This document shows, one piece after another, positions 26,517 to 35,688 of a stretch of DNA of 64,000 nucleotides; the stretch's first letter is position 1, and every line of letters starts with the position of its first letter. A program made the translations under genes and the position numbers. Origin of the DNA: Parasphingopyxis sp. (lineage in GTDB: Bacteria > Pseudomonadota > Alphaproteobacteria > Sphingomonadales > Sphingomonadaceae); assembly GCF_028279465.1 (NCBI RefSeq), contig NZ_JANQNS010000008.1:62001-126000 (forward strand), written 5' to 3'. The notes beneath the pieces are model-generated. The model saw nothing but the letters and a program-made list of their open reading frames with translations. It was not told where the DNA came from and did no database searches.

Positions 26517-29477
26517 TCAGCCATTCACCATGGAATCGCATCGGCCGCACAATGCGCCGTCTTCGGCTACATCGGGCAGCAGGCGCCAGCAGCGGCCGCA
26601 TTTGTGATGGCTGGTCTTAATCACTTTCACGGTGTCGCTTTCATACTTCGTATCCGCCACGATGCAGATTTCGCTCATATCTTCGGCGGAAATCCCGTCT
26701 ACCGCCGGCATGGCCACTTCCGCTTCGAGGCTGGACCGGATTACCTTGTCGCGCCGCAGCGGTTCGATCGCCTCGGTCACCTGTTCCCGGGCTTCGCGGA
26801 TGGCGGTCCATTTTTCGCCGAGCGCCGCATCTGCCCATGCCGCCTCGATCTCCGGCCATTCCTCCAGATGGATTGACCCGGCATCCGGATAGCGCGTCTG
26901 CCACACTTCCTCCGCCGTGAAGCAGAGGACCGGCGAGGCGTAACGTACCAGCGCGTGGAACAGGATATCGAGCACCGTCCGATAGGCCTGCCGCTTCGCC
27001 GTTCCCGCTGGCAGGCTTTCTCCAACATCGCAATAGAGACAATCCTTGCGGATATCGAAGAAGAAGGCGGAGAGGTCTTCGTTGGCGAAATCGGTCAGCG
27101 CGCGGGCATAGCGGTTGAAAGCATAGTCATTGACCGCGTCCTTCAGCGTCCCATCGAGCTCGGTCAGCAGGTGGAGCACATAGCGTTCGAGTTCGGGCAT
27201 ATCGGCGAGGGCCGTCCTCTCGCTCTCGTCGAAATCCGATAGCGCGCCGAGCATATAGCGAAAACTGTTCCGCAGCTTGCGGTACATGTCGGTGACGCCC
27301 TTGAGGATTTCCGGGCCGATCCGGTGGTCCTCGGTGAAATCGACAGTCGAGGCCCAGAGGCGCAGGATATCGGCGCCGTTCACGTCGATAATCTTCTGCG
27401 GATCGAGCGTATTGCCGAGGCTCTTCGACATTTTCTTGCCCTTGGCGTCGAGCGTCATGCCGTGGGTGAGCACCTCTTTATACGGCGCGCGGCCGCGCGT
27501 GCCGCAGCTCTCGAGCAGGCTCGACTGGAACCAGCCGCGATGCTGGTCGGAACCTTCGAGATAGAGATCGGCTGGGGAATCGAGGTCCGGCCAGTTGTCG
27601 CTCTCGAGCACGAACGCATGGGTCGAGCCGCTGTCGAACCAGACGTCCAAGATGTCCGTGACGACCTCATAATCGTCGAGATCGTAGCGATTGCCGAGCA
27701 GCGCCTGATGATCGGCGGCGAACCAGGCATCGGCCCCGCCGTCGCGCACGGCTTCGACGATACGCGCATTCACCTCGGGATCGTTTAGATAATTGCCGTT
27801 TTTGTCTACGTAGAGTGTGATCGGCACGCCCCAGGCGCGCTGGCGCGACAGCACCCAGTCCGGCCGCCCTTCGACCATGGAGCGCAGGCGTTTATGGCCG
27901 CGTTCGGGGATGAAGCGGGTCTTGTCGATTTCGGACAGCGCGATCTCGCGCAAGGTCGGGCCGATGCCCTTGGCGTGGCCGCGCACCATGTTCCCCTCCC
28001 GCTTGCGGGAGGGGTTAGGGGTGGGTTCTTCTTCCTCGATTTCTATCACGTCATCGATGGAGATGGCCTCGCCCACCCCCTGACCCCCTCCCGCAGGCGG
28101 GAGGGGGGAGTCCATCCGCACGAACCATTGCGGGGTGCAGCGATAGATGACCTTGGCCTTGGACCGCCAGCTATGCGGATAGCTGTGCTCGAAATCGTCG
28201 GAGGCGGAGAGTAGCGCCCCGGCTTCGCGCAAATCCGCGCAGATCGGGCCCTCGGCGGAGTTGAACCGCTTGTTGATGACATTGCCCGCGCGCTCGTCGC
28301 CGCGCGGCAGCCAGAGCCAGTCCTCGCGATAGACGCCATCATCCTCGACCGCGAAGACCGGATCGATGCCATGATCCTTGCACGCGAAGAAATCCTCCTC
28401 GCCATGATCGGGCGCCATATGGACAAGGCCCGTGCCGGCCTCGGTCGTCACATGATCGGCCGCGATAAAGGGGCGTGGCGCAGCGAAGAAACCGCCGAGA
28501 TGATGCATCGGATGGCGGGCGATGGTGCCTGCAAGTTCGGAGCCACTAATACTCCATCTTTCTCCTAGGCTCTCAAACTGAGTTGGGCATACGTCCGCCG
28601 GGAAGCGTTGCAAGAACTCGTCGACCAACGCTTTTGCAATCAAGAAACATTGGTCAACCTCGGTCGCAGTATCACGAGGGTCGGCGACATATACCACTAC
28701 GTATTCAATATCTTCACCGTATGCGATCGCCTGGTTGACCGGGATCGTCCAGGGCGTCGTCGTCCAGATGACGGCATGCGCACCGACCAGTTCCTCGATC
28801 GGGCTTTCGGTGATCTTGAACGTCACATCGATCTGCGTGCTCGTAATATCGGCATATTCGACCTCGGCCTCGGCGAGCGCGGTCTTCTCGACCGGGCTCC
28901 ACATGACCGGCTTCGCGCCGCGATAGAGCTGGCCGCTTTCGGCGAATTTCAGGAACTCCTCGACGATCACGGCCTCGGCGTCGAAATCCATGGTCAGATA
29001 GGGCTTGTCCCATTCGCCGAGCACGCCGAGCCGCTTGAACTCTTCGCGCTGCACATTGACCCAATGGTCGGCATAATCGCGGCATTCCTTGCGGAACTCT
29101 TCGGTCGGCACGTCGTCTTTGGAGCGCTTTTTCTTGCGATACTGCTCCTCGATCTTCCATTCGATCGGCAGGCCATGACAATCCCAGCCCGGCACATAGG
29201 GCGCGTCCTTGCCGAGCAGCGACTGGCTCCGCACGACGAGATCCTTCAAGATCTTGTTCAGCGAATGGCCGATATGGATGTTGCCGTTCGCATAGGGCGG
29301 GCCGTCATGCAGGATGAATTTCTCGCGGCCCTTCCGCGCCTCGCGCAGCTTGCCGTACAGGTCCTGCTCTTCCCAGCGCGCAAGGATGCCGGGCTCTTTC
29401 TGCGCGAGCCCCGCCTTCATCGGGAAGTCGGTCTTCGGCAGGAAAACCGTGTCTTTATAATCGGGCTGTTCGGACAT
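26517..29477 (-). CDS. ileS: Isoleucyl-tRNA synthetase with an in-frame repeat insertion
   Basis: The 986-residue class I synthetase has the HIGH motif at residues 68-71, the CP1 editing-domain Thr-rich peptide (WTTTPWTIPVNQ), the GTGLVHMAPDHGEEDF editing segment, the KMSKS loop (KKMSKSLGN) and a C-terminal zinc finger (CGRCWRLL...CGRCD). The start at 29477 (MSEQPDYKDT) is where similarity begins; the open frame further upstream encodes only repeat DNA. Two oddities are visible. Residues about 457-495 are encoded by a REP-like repeat pair and have no counterpart in the family. Residues about 248-310 use codons unlike the rest of the gene (AGA, CTA, GTA, AGT, ATT). Confidence 0.95.
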   Translation of the reverse strand: MSEQPDYKDTVFLPKTDFPMKAGLAQKEPGILARWEEQDLYGKLREARKGREKFILHDGPPYANGNIHIGHSLNKILKDLVVRSQSLLGKDAPYVPGWDCHGLPIEWKIEEQYRKKKRSKDDVPTEEFRKECRDYADHWVNVQREEFKRLGVLGEWDKPYLTMDFDAEAVIVEEFLKFAESGQLYRGAKPVMWSPVEKTALAEAEVEYADITSTQIDVTFKITESPIEELVGAHAVIWTTTPWTIPVNQAIAYGEDIEYVVVYVADPRDTATEVDQCFLIAKALVDEFLQRFPADVCPTQFESLGERWSISGSELAGTIARHPMHHLGGFFAAPRPFIAADHVTTEAGTGLVHMAPDHGEEDFFACKDHGIDPVFAVEDDGVYREDWLWLPRGDERAGNVINKRFNSAEGPICADLREAGALLSASDDFEHSYPHSWRSKAKVIYRCTPQWFVRMDSPLPPAGGGQGVGEAISIDDVIEIEEEEPTPNPSRKREGNMVRGHAKGIGPTLREIALSEIDKTRFIPERGHKRLRSMVEGRPDWVLSRQRAWGVPITLYVDKNGNYLNDPEVNARIVEAVRDGGADAWFAADHQALLGNRYDLDDYEVVTDILDVWFDSGSTHAFVLESDNWPDLDSPADLYLEGSDQHRGWFQSSLLESCGTRGRAPYKEVLTHGMTLDAKGKKMSKSLGNTLDPQKIIDVNGADILRLWASTVDFTEDHRIGPEILKGVTDMYRKLRNSFRYMLGALSDFDESERTALADMPELERYVLHLLTELDGTLKDAVNDYAFNRYARALTDFANEDLSAFFFDIRKDCLYCDVGESLPAGTAKRQAYRTVLDILFHALVRYASPVLCFTAEEVWQTRYPDAGSIHLEEWPEIEAAWADAALGEKWTAIREAREQVTEAIEPLRRDKVIRSSLEAEVAMPAVDGISAEDMSEICIVADTKYESDTVKVIKTSHHKCGRCWRLLPDVAEDGALCGRCDSMVNG
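27993..28107. repeat. Pair of inverted REP-like palindromes inside ileS
   Basis: Two GC-rich hairpins face each other: CCCCTCCCGC / GCGGGAGGGG at 27993-28014 (10-bp perfect stem) and CCCCCTCCCGC / GCGGGAGGGGG at 28084-28107 (11-bp perfect stem). Each is flanked on the inner side by a matching TTAGGGGTGGG-type tail in opposite orientation, giving a BIME-like unit of 115 bp. On the ileS coding strand it is translated without a stop. Confidence 0.9.
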
Positions 29478-29521
29478 TTGGGGCGATGTAAGGGGCAAGG
29501 GCCGGGGCGTCCATATATTTT

Positions 29522-29689
29522 CCTCTCCCCTTTTGGGAGAGGGATGTGGAGACTTGCTGAGCAAAGCGAAGCTAGTCGGAGCTGGGTGAGGGGTTCTAAC
29601 CTATCGGATAGGGACGAACCCCTCGTCCAACTCCGCCTAAACTCCTGCGTCGTTAAGGCTCCATATCCTTCTCCCACAAGGGGAGAAGG
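29522..29689. repeat. Complex palindromic element between ribF and ileS
   Basis: Three nested or adjacent hairpins fill the spacer: CCTCTCCC / GGGAGAGG (29522-29542), a central palindrome GAGGGGTTC / GAACCCCTC (29588-29624) with an inner CCTATC / GATAGG, and CCTTCTCCC / GGGAGAAGG (29667-29689). The arms beside the central palindrome remain complementary with a few mismatches (GGAGCTGGG against CCAACTCC). The whole resembles a small non-autonomous palindromic element of ~168 bp; the last hairpin abuts the ribF stop codon and could terminate ribF transcripts. Confidence 0.75.
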
Positions 29690-30625
29690 TCACAGCACGT
29701 GCCGCGTCAGCCGCCGCTCCGCCTCTGCGCAATCCTCGGCCATTTGCGCCTTGAGCGCGCCGAGCGTGTCGAACTTCGCCTCGTCGCGGATGAAGCTGAC
29801 GAGCTCGACGGCGATGGTCTCGCCGTAGAGATCGCCGTCGAAATCGAAGAAATGGGGTTCGAGCAGCTCGACGGGCGGATCGAAGCTCGGGCGGATGCCG
29901 AGATTGGCCGCGCCGTTCAGCATGCGCCCGTCCGGCAGGCGGCCCCGCACCGCGTAGATCCCGTATTTGGGCCGGATATAGCTGCCGAGCCGGATGTTGG
30001 CGGTCGGATAGCCGAGCTCGCGGCCCTGTTTTGCGCCATGCTCGACCGCGCCTTCGATGGTGAACGGCCGCGTCAGAAGATGGGTCGCCGTCTCGCAATC
30101 GCCGGCCTTGAGCGCCTCACGAATGCGGCTCGAAGAAATGACTGCCTCGCCTTCGTTCACCGGCGCAGCGATTTCGGTGAAAAAGCCGCGCGCTTTCGCG
30201 AATTCGGCGAGCATCACGACATCGCCCTTCCGCCCCTTGCCGAATACGAAATCGTTGCCGGTGACGACGCCGGCGACACCGAACCGATCGAGCAATATGT
30301 CCGCGATAAAGCTCTCCGCCGCGGTTCCGGCCAGCTCGTCGCCGAACTCGAACACCATCATCGCGTCCGCGCCGGCCTCGCGGAACAGCTCTTCGCGCTG
30401 GTCGAGCGTCGTCAGGCGGAAGGGCGGGGCGTCGGGCTGAAAATGACGCACCGGATGGGGATCGAAGGTGGCGATGATCACCGGCCGTTTGTCGTCATGT
30501 GCATGATGGACGGCGCGGGCGGCCACGGCCTGATGCCCCCGGTGAAAGCCGTCGAAATTGCCGAGCGCGATAACGCCGCCCCTCAAGTCGTCGGGCACCG
30601 TATCGCGGTGGAAAAGCCGCTGCAT
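29690..30625 (-). CDS. ribF: Bifunctional riboflavin kinase / FAD synthetase
   Basis: The 311-residue enzyme makes FMN from riboflavin and then FAD. The N-terminal nucleotidyltransferase domain shows ALGNFDGFHRGHQ and, later, VVTGNDFVFGKGRKGD and ISSSRIREAL. The C-terminal riboflavin kinase domain shows GRELGYPTANI and NLGIRPSF. Both domains are complete and length is normal. It lies 57 bp after the dipeptidase gene on the same strand and precedes ileS, a ribF-ileS-lspA order common in Proteobacteria. Confidence 0.96.
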   Translation of the reverse strand: MQRLFHRDTVPDDLRGGVIALGNFDGFHRGHQAVAARAVHHAHDDKRPVIIATFDPHPVRHFQPDAPPFRLTTLDQREELFREAGADAMMVFEFGDELAGTAAESFIADILLDRFGVAGVVTGNDFVFGKGRKGDVVMLAEFAKARGFFTEIAAPVNEGEAVISSSRIREALKAGDCETATHLLTRPFTIEGAVEHGAKQGRELGYPTANIRLGSYIRPKYGIYAVRGRLPDGRMLNGAANLGIRPSFDPPVELLEPHFFDFDGDLYGETIAVELVSFIRDEAKFDTLGALKAQMAEDCAEAERRLTRHVL

Positions 30626-30682
30626 GGAGCAAGCCTATAGGGTGGTGGGGCAGGGGCGGCAATGCGCCGTTGGCGGGCCAGA

Positions 30683-31852
30683 TCAGCCTTCGGGCAGTCC
30701 GTCGCGAAGCAGCCGGATAACGTTGCCGCCCATGATCTGCGCGATCTCGCCCTCGCTCAGCCCTTCGTCCATCAGGAGCTGCGTGATGACGGCGAGTTCG
30801 CTCGTGTCGAAACCCACCGTGACGGCCCCATCATAGTCCGACCCCAGCCCGACATGCCGGATGCCGACGAGATCGCGCACGTGAAGGATGGACGCGACGA
30901 TATCGGCCGGTTCGACCGAGCAGATCGCGCCGTCCCAATAGCCGATCCCGATCACACCGTCTGTCGCGGCGACGCCCCGTATCTGATCGTCGGTGAGATT
31001 GCGGTTGACGTCGCACACGGCTTGCACGCCGCCATGGCTGGAGACGACCGGGCGCGTCGCCATGGCGAGGATATCGTCGACCATGGCCGGGCTCGCATGG
31101 GCGATATCGACGATCATGCCGCCCTGCTCCATCCGGCGGACGATATCGCGGCCGAATTCGGTCAGCCCGCCCTTTTCGAGCCCGTGCATCGATCCACCCA
31201 TCTCATTGTCGAAGAAGTGGGTGGGGCTCGCCATCCGGTATCCGGCGTCGAACAGCCGGTCGAAATTGGCGACCTCGCCCTCAAGATTATGTAGCCCCTC
31301 GATCGAAAGCAGCGCGCCGGTCACCTGCTCACCGCGCTGGCGGTCGGCGAGCAGCGCATCGATATCAGCGCGTGTGCGGACGATGCGCAGCGCGCCCTCG
31401 CTATCCGCCTCGGTGCGGACGAGGCGGTCGGCATGGTAGAGCGAGCGTTCGAGCAGCGAGAACCAGGTGCGGATCGGCTGGAGTTGACCGATGGCGAGCC
31501 AGATAATCGTGTCGCTGTCGGCGGGGTTGGAATCGTAATTCTGGCCGGCTGGCGATTTGGTGACCGAGGCAAAGACCTGCAGCGCGACATTGCCTTCCTC
31601 GAGCCGGGGCAGGTCGACATGACCGCGGCCGGACCGGTTCAGCAGGTTGCGGTCCCAAAGCAGGGTGTCGCTGTGAAGGTCCGCTACAATGAGTCGCTCG
31701 TGCAGTGCCTCCGCTTCTTCTGAAATCGCCGGCAGTTCGACATCGGCCCGCTGATTCATATCGCGCTCGACCCACATCGGCCCGAGCGTAAAGAAGAGCG
31801 CAAGCGCGGCGCCGATAATCAGGATCGCGCCGAAAAGGATTTTGCGGATCAT
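30683..31852 (-). CDS. Membrane-anchored M19 (renal dipeptidase family) dipeptidase
   Basis: This 389-residue protein has an N-terminal hydrophobic segment (residues ~5-27) that is probably a signal anchor, placing the enzyme in the periplasm or on the outer face of the inner membrane. The zinc-peptidase core shows DLHSD, DIAHAS, VVSSHGG and GLGSDYDG, the metal-ligand motifs of the M19 family. Members hydrolyse dipeptides, including D-amino-acid-containing and beta-lactam-like substrates. The 5' end overlaps folA by 4 bp. Confidence 0.92.
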   Translation of the reverse strand: MIRKILFGAILIIGAALALFFTLGPMWVERDMNQRADVELPAISEEAEALHERLIVADLHSDTLLWDRNLLNRSGRGHVDLPRLEEGNVALQVFASVTKSPAGQNYDSNPADSDTIIWLAIGQLQPIRTWFSLLERSLYHADRLVRTEADSEGALRIVRTRADIDALLADRQRGEQVTGALLSIEGLHNLEGEVANFDRLFDAGYRMASPTHFFDNEMGGSMHGLEKGGLTEFGRDIVRRMEQGGMIVDIAHASPAMVDDILAMATRPVVSSHGGVQAVCDVNRNLTDDQIRGVAATDGVIGIGYWDGAICSVEPADIVASILHVRDLVGIRHVGLGSDYDGAVTVGFDTSELAVITQLLMDEGLSEGEIAQIMGGNVIRLLRDGLPEG

Positions 31853-32337
31853 GGTCTGCGCTCCAGCGTCACGAAGCTGTAAGCGGGCGTATCGCCATCG
31901 GCCGGATGGTCCGCGCGCGCCGTTTCCATCCAGATCGCCGGATCGAATGGGGCCATCCGGGTATCGCCGTCAGCTTCGACATGCACTTCGGTCAGCTCGA
32001 TTCGATCGGCTTTGTCGAGGAAGAGCGCGTAAATCTGCGCGCCACCGATGATGGCGATCTCTTCGCTATCGTCGCCGGCAAGCCGCAGGGCCTCGTCTTT
32101 CGAATGTGCAATTTCGGCACCTTCCGGCGACCAGTTCTTCGATCGCGTAAGCACGATGTGGCGCCGGCCGGGCAGGGGCGCGGGAAAGCTCTCGAATGTC
32201 CGGCGACCCATAATCATGGGGCGGCCCATTGTATTCTTCTTGAAGCGCTTGAGGTCGGCCGGAATATGCCAGGGCAGCCGCCCGTCCCGCCCGATCACGC
32301 CATTATCGGCGCGCGCGAGACGAAAGACGATTGTCAC
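31849..32337 (-). CDS. folA: Dihydrofolate reductase
   Basis: The 162-residue protein reduces dihydrofolate to tetrahydrofolate with NADPH. It shows the family N-terminus ([20 protein letters not shown]), the active-site Asp28 in [12 protein letters not shown], the NADPH-binding MGRRTFES and the GGAQIY motif. It overlaps thyA upstream and the dipeptidase downstream by 4 bp each. The thyA-folA pair makes functional sense because thymidylate synthase generates the dihydrofolate that FolA recycles. Confidence 0.95.
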   Translation of the reverse strand: MTIVFRLARADNGVIGRDGRLPWHIPADLKRFKKNTMGRPMIMGRRTFESFPAPLPGRRHIVLTRSKNWSPEGAEIAHSKDEALRLAGDDSEEIAIIGGAQIYALFLDKADRIELTEVHVEADGDTRMAPFDPAIWMETARADHPADGDTPAYSFVTLERRP

Positions 32338-33128
32338 ACCGCCACCGGCGCGGGGATATGTGGGGCGGCCTCGTAACCGACGATCTCGAAATCCTCATAT
32401 TCATATCCATCGATGCTGCCCGGATCGCGCAGGATATTCAGCGTCGGCAGCGGGCCTGGTGTGCGGCCAAGCTGTTCGTTCACCTGCTCGAGATGGTTGG
32501 AATAGAGATGGCAATCGCCACCGGTCCAGATGAAGTCGCCCGGCTCCAGCCCGCATTGTTGGGCGAGCATATGGGTGAGCAGCGCATAGCTCGCGATGTT
32601 GAACGGCACGCCGAGAAACACGTCGCAGCTGCGCTGATAGAGTTGGAGCGAGAGCCGGCCGTCGGCGACATGCGTCTGGAACAGGCAATGGCAGGGCGGC
32701 AGCGCCATGTTCGGCACATCGGCGGGGTTCCAGGCCGAAACGATCTGGCGGCGTGAGGCGGGATTGTTCCGAATCTGATCGACAAGCCCGGCGATCTGAT
32801 CGATATGGACGCCGCCCGGCCCGACCCAGTTGCGCCATTGCTTCCCGTAAACCGGCCCGAGATCACCATTCTCGTCCGCCCATTCGTCCCAGATGCTCAC
32901 CTTGCGATCCTGCAGCCAGCGCACATTGGTATCGCCGCGCAAAAACCATAACAATTCTATAATGATAGAGCGGATATGGAGCTTTTTCGTAGTGAGCAGC
33001 GGGAAACCGTCCGACAGATCGAACCGCATCTGGTGGCCGAACACCGAGAGCGTACCGACGCCGGTCCGGTCGTCTTGGCGCACGCCATCGTCGAGAATCC
33101 GCTGCATGAGATCATGATATTGCTGCAT
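32334..33128 (-). CDS. thyA: Thymidylate synthase
   Basis: A 264-residue enzyme, the exact length of E. coli ThyA, that methylates dUMP to dTMP with methylene-tetrahydrofolate. The catalytic cysteine is Cys146 in ALPPCHCLF. Other conserved segments are [38 protein letters not shown] and [12 protein letters not shown]. It is the first gene of the long minus-strand run that continues through folA, the dipeptidase gene, ribF, ileS and lspA. Confidence 0.97.
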   Translation of the reverse strand: MQQYHDLMQRILDDGVRQDDRTGVGTLSVFGHQMRFDLSDGFPLLTTKKLHIRSIIIELLWFLRGDTNVRWLQDRKVSIWDEWADENGDLGPVYGKQWRNWVGPGGVHIDQIAGLVDQIRNNPASRRQIVSAWNPADVPNMALPPCHCLFQTHVADGRLSLQLYQRSCDVFLGVPFNIASYALLTHMLAQQCGLEPGDFIWTGGDCHLYSNHLEQVNEQLGRTPGPLPTLNILRDPGSIDGYEYEDFEIVGYEAAPHIPAPVAV

Positions 33129-33330
33129 CGCCTGCGCCTTATGGCCGAGCGCGCGATATGCGCCAAGCGATAGAATTCGGTCCGATGTGGAATCTTCACG
33201 GTCTAATTACTGCTATCCCCAAATTATATTGATCCGATCTGGACCGGACTGCGTTTTCATCCAATTTCGAGACTGTATGGATTTAAACGAAGAGTTAGGG
33301 ACTCGAACAACGAGAAAAGGGGGGTAACGG

Positions 33331-33720
33331 ATGCTCATCCAGGGGTCGCCGATGGTCGGCGGGTTCAGCAACGAGGACTTTTTTGCGCCCCTGGTGCTCG
33401 GCAGCGAGATCGAACATGCCGTCGTCGCGCATCTCGATGCCGATGGCCGGCTCGTGGCGATCAGCAGCGCTGAGGGCAATCGCGATTGCATCATTTTGCC
33501 CTTCCGCCAGATCGTCGCCGACGCCCTCTCGCATGAAGGGCATGCGGTGCTGGTCGCGCACAACCATCCGAGCGGCGATCCGACACCGAGTCAGGCCGAT
33601 ATCGAAACGACCCGCAAACTGGCCGACCTCCTCCGCCCATTGAGCATTCGTGTCTACGATCATTTGATCCTGACCAGCGCCGGCGATTCGACGAGTTTCC
33701 GGAAGCTGGGCTGGCTCTAG
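33331..33720 (+). CDS. Minimal RadC-like JAB-domain protein
   Basis: The 129-residue protein consists only of the C-terminal MPN/JAB metalloprotease-like domain of RadC. The metal-binding motif is HNHPSGDPTPSQAD (H-x-H ... D), with a conserved glutamate upstream. The helix-hairpin-helix DNA-binding domain of full RadC (about 220 residues) is absent. Despite its name, RadC has no proven repair role, and JAB proteins near mobile DNA are common. AGGGGGG before the ATG supports the start. It stands alone, convergent with the DUF11 gene and in a less GC-rich stretch. Confidence 0.85.
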   Translation: MLIQGSPMVGGFSNEDFFAPLVLGSEIEHAVVAHLDADGRLVAISSAEGNRDCIILPFRQIVADALSHEGHAVLVAHNHPSGDPTPSQADIETTRKLADLLRPLSIRVYDHLILTSAGDSTSFRKLGWL

Positions 33721-33898
33721 AACAGATGCGATGAATGATATGCCAGTATTCGGCGTACGGCAGCCGATTGCTCTTATGCAACCAATGGGTTTCTTTGTAC
33801 CCGAAGCGGAACGGCGCAAAAAGCCGACTTAGTGTCGCTCGACCAGACTGGCAGCACATCGCAGCTCGTCGGGTTTGCGTGATGCTGGGTCAACGTTC

Positions 33899-35470
33899 CT
33901 ACTCGATACGTCCGCGCAGAAAAACCCGAAACCAGGAAACCGGCGCACCGGCAGCAAAAGCCCCTTTGGGATTGATGCAAATATAGGTCACATTATTGTC
34001 GTACCCCGCAGCGGGAGTGTAGTTACAATCGGTGAACATGTCGGGTGGGGTTGGCTGATCCGAATATGCTACGTCCGTCGCATAATTGAGCGTCAGTCCA
34101 CTTCCGCCATCCTCGAAAACGACGGGGTCGGTGGACGTGAAAACCTCAGGCCCGCCGGTATCCAGATCGCCGTTGAAGAAGGTCAGTTCCTCCGGAAAAG
34201 CATCGACGATGAAAACTGTATCGTTGTCGACAGCGCCAGGGCCCGAATTCTCGACCAGGATGGAGTAGATGACATCCTCGCCGGGTATCGCAAAACCCGA
34301 GCCACCGGCCGTCGGCATGAAGATGCTCGACGATTTGAGCACCGAGATCGATGGCGCTGGCGTAACTGTGATCTGGACGGTTGCGGTGCGGCAAACCGCC
34401 GGGTCCGACACCAGGCATATGGTATAGTCAAAACTGTAAGTGCCCGGCGCGCTTCCGGCATTCAGGCTGATATCGCCGGTCGGGATATCGAAATTCAACT
34501 GCGTCGGCACTGTCGAACCCGGAGCGACCGAGATCGTCACGTCGCTTGACGTCACCGGATCTCCATTCCAGCGGTCATTGGCGAGAATGTTCAGGATCGT
34601 GATGCCCACGGTCCCGCTGCCGACGGATGCCGTGTCGTCGACCGCGATCAGGACGCTGATGTTATCGCAGGACGGTGCGCCGTTTTCGGCGAGCACGCCC
34701 GTTACGACATCGGCGGCGAGCTTGAAAACATTGGCGATAAATTTGTCCTGGTCGGTCACTATCGCACTACCGGTTGAGACATTTGGATTGTTCGTGGTGA
34801 ACATGTCGATGTCACCGGTTAGTAGATAGGTCGGCGCCGAGGTGCTGTTGGTAATGGCTAATGGAAATGCATTGGCATCCGAGTACCGGGCCAGGACGGA
34901 TCCCGTGGTGAAATAGCTTGAGGCCCCGCCGGCGGTGGTCAGGTCGAGCAGAAGATTCTCCGATCCGCCATCGCAGGTCAGCGGGTTGATGGGGATCGCG
35001 CTGGTATAGCCGCCACCGATATTCGAATAGTTCGTTACGGTAACGCCCAGGCCGTTACAGACGGCGTCAAAGAAGGAGTTGTCGCATCCTCCGATAACGA
35101 AACCGCCATTGTTCACGAATGTCTGAAGCACCGTATAAGCCGGGCCGGAATCATATCCCGAAAACCAGATATTGCAGTTGTTGGCTGCGAGGTTCGCGGC
35201 CGTTGGGGTGCCGACGATCACGAAGGTGAAGGTACTCTCCGAAAAGGTACCGCCGGGTCCGAAATTCGCGATGTTCGAAAGCTTCTGGCGCATCGCCAGT
35301 GTGCGATTTTGATTCAACCCGCCCCAATTCGTGTTGCCGCAAACGACCAAATTATCGCCCGGTGAAGCGGATTGCGCCGATGCGGGAGCAGCATAAAAAA
35401 CAGCCGCTAGAAACGGGGTGCATAGCAGGACTGCTGCTTGTTTGGCGCTGAGAAAAATGCGGTCGATCAT
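33899..35470 (-). CDS. Secreted DUF11-domain protein
   Basis: The 523-residue protein has a signal peptide (residues 1-33, ending APASAQ). Residues ~35-260 are an unassigned region with paired cysteines that includes VVCGNTNWGG and a GGCDNSFF segment; it may be a Rossmann-like or beta domain. Residues ~275-370 resemble a cadherin-like/Ig-type repeat (VAVDDTASVGSGTVGITILN), and ~375-500 is a DUF11 unit (VIYSILVENSGPGAVDN). The codon composition is slightly lower in GC than its neighbours. It is the second DUF11 protein in the window. A surface or extracellular role is inferred. Confidence 0.85.
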   Translation of the reverse strand: MIDRIFLSAKQAAVLLCTPFLAAVFYAAPASAQSASPGDNLVVCGNTNWGGLNQNRTLAMRQKLSNIANFGPGGTFSESTFTFVIVGTPTAANLAANNCNIWFSGYDSGPAYTVLQTFVNNGGFVIGGCDNSFFDAVCNGLGVTVTNYSNIGGGYTSAIPINPLTCDGGSENLLLDLTTAGGASSYFTTGSVLARYSDANAFPLAITNSTSAPTYLLTGDIDMFTTNNPNVSTGSAIVTDQDKFIANVFKLAADVVTGVLAENGAPSCDNISVLIAVDDTASVGSGTVGITILNILANDRWNGDPVTSSDVTISVAPGSTVPTQLNFDIPTGDISLNAGSAPGTYSFDYTICLVSDPAVCRTATVQITVTPAPSISVLKSSSIFMPTAGGSGFAIPGEDVIYSILVENSGPGAVDNDTVFIVDAFPEELTFFNGDLDTGGPEVFTSTDPVVFEDGGSGLTLNYATDVAYSDQPTPPDMFTDCNYTPAAGYDNNVTYICINPKGAFAAGAPVSWFRVFLRGRIE

Positions 35471-35688
35471 GTACAGGCAATGCCCCGCCGGATCGGTTCA
35501 TTAGCAAAGCAGATTTGTTGAAAGTCATGGCCGCCTGCCAAACCGATTTACGGCGTAAGGCGGGGTTACAGGGCGAGGCAAGGCGGTTTTTCGGGTAGGT
35601 CAGCAGATGTCGAGTGGGATCGAACGGGTAGTTCGATGTGCCGTAAAGACGGCCTTTTGGCCCAAACTCCAGTCCTAGCGAGAGAGCC

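Noticed and set aside
35651-35662. GGCC-TTTT-GGCC as a terminator after the methyltransferase gene
   Set aside because: The stem is only 4 bp and the following tract is not U-rich enough.
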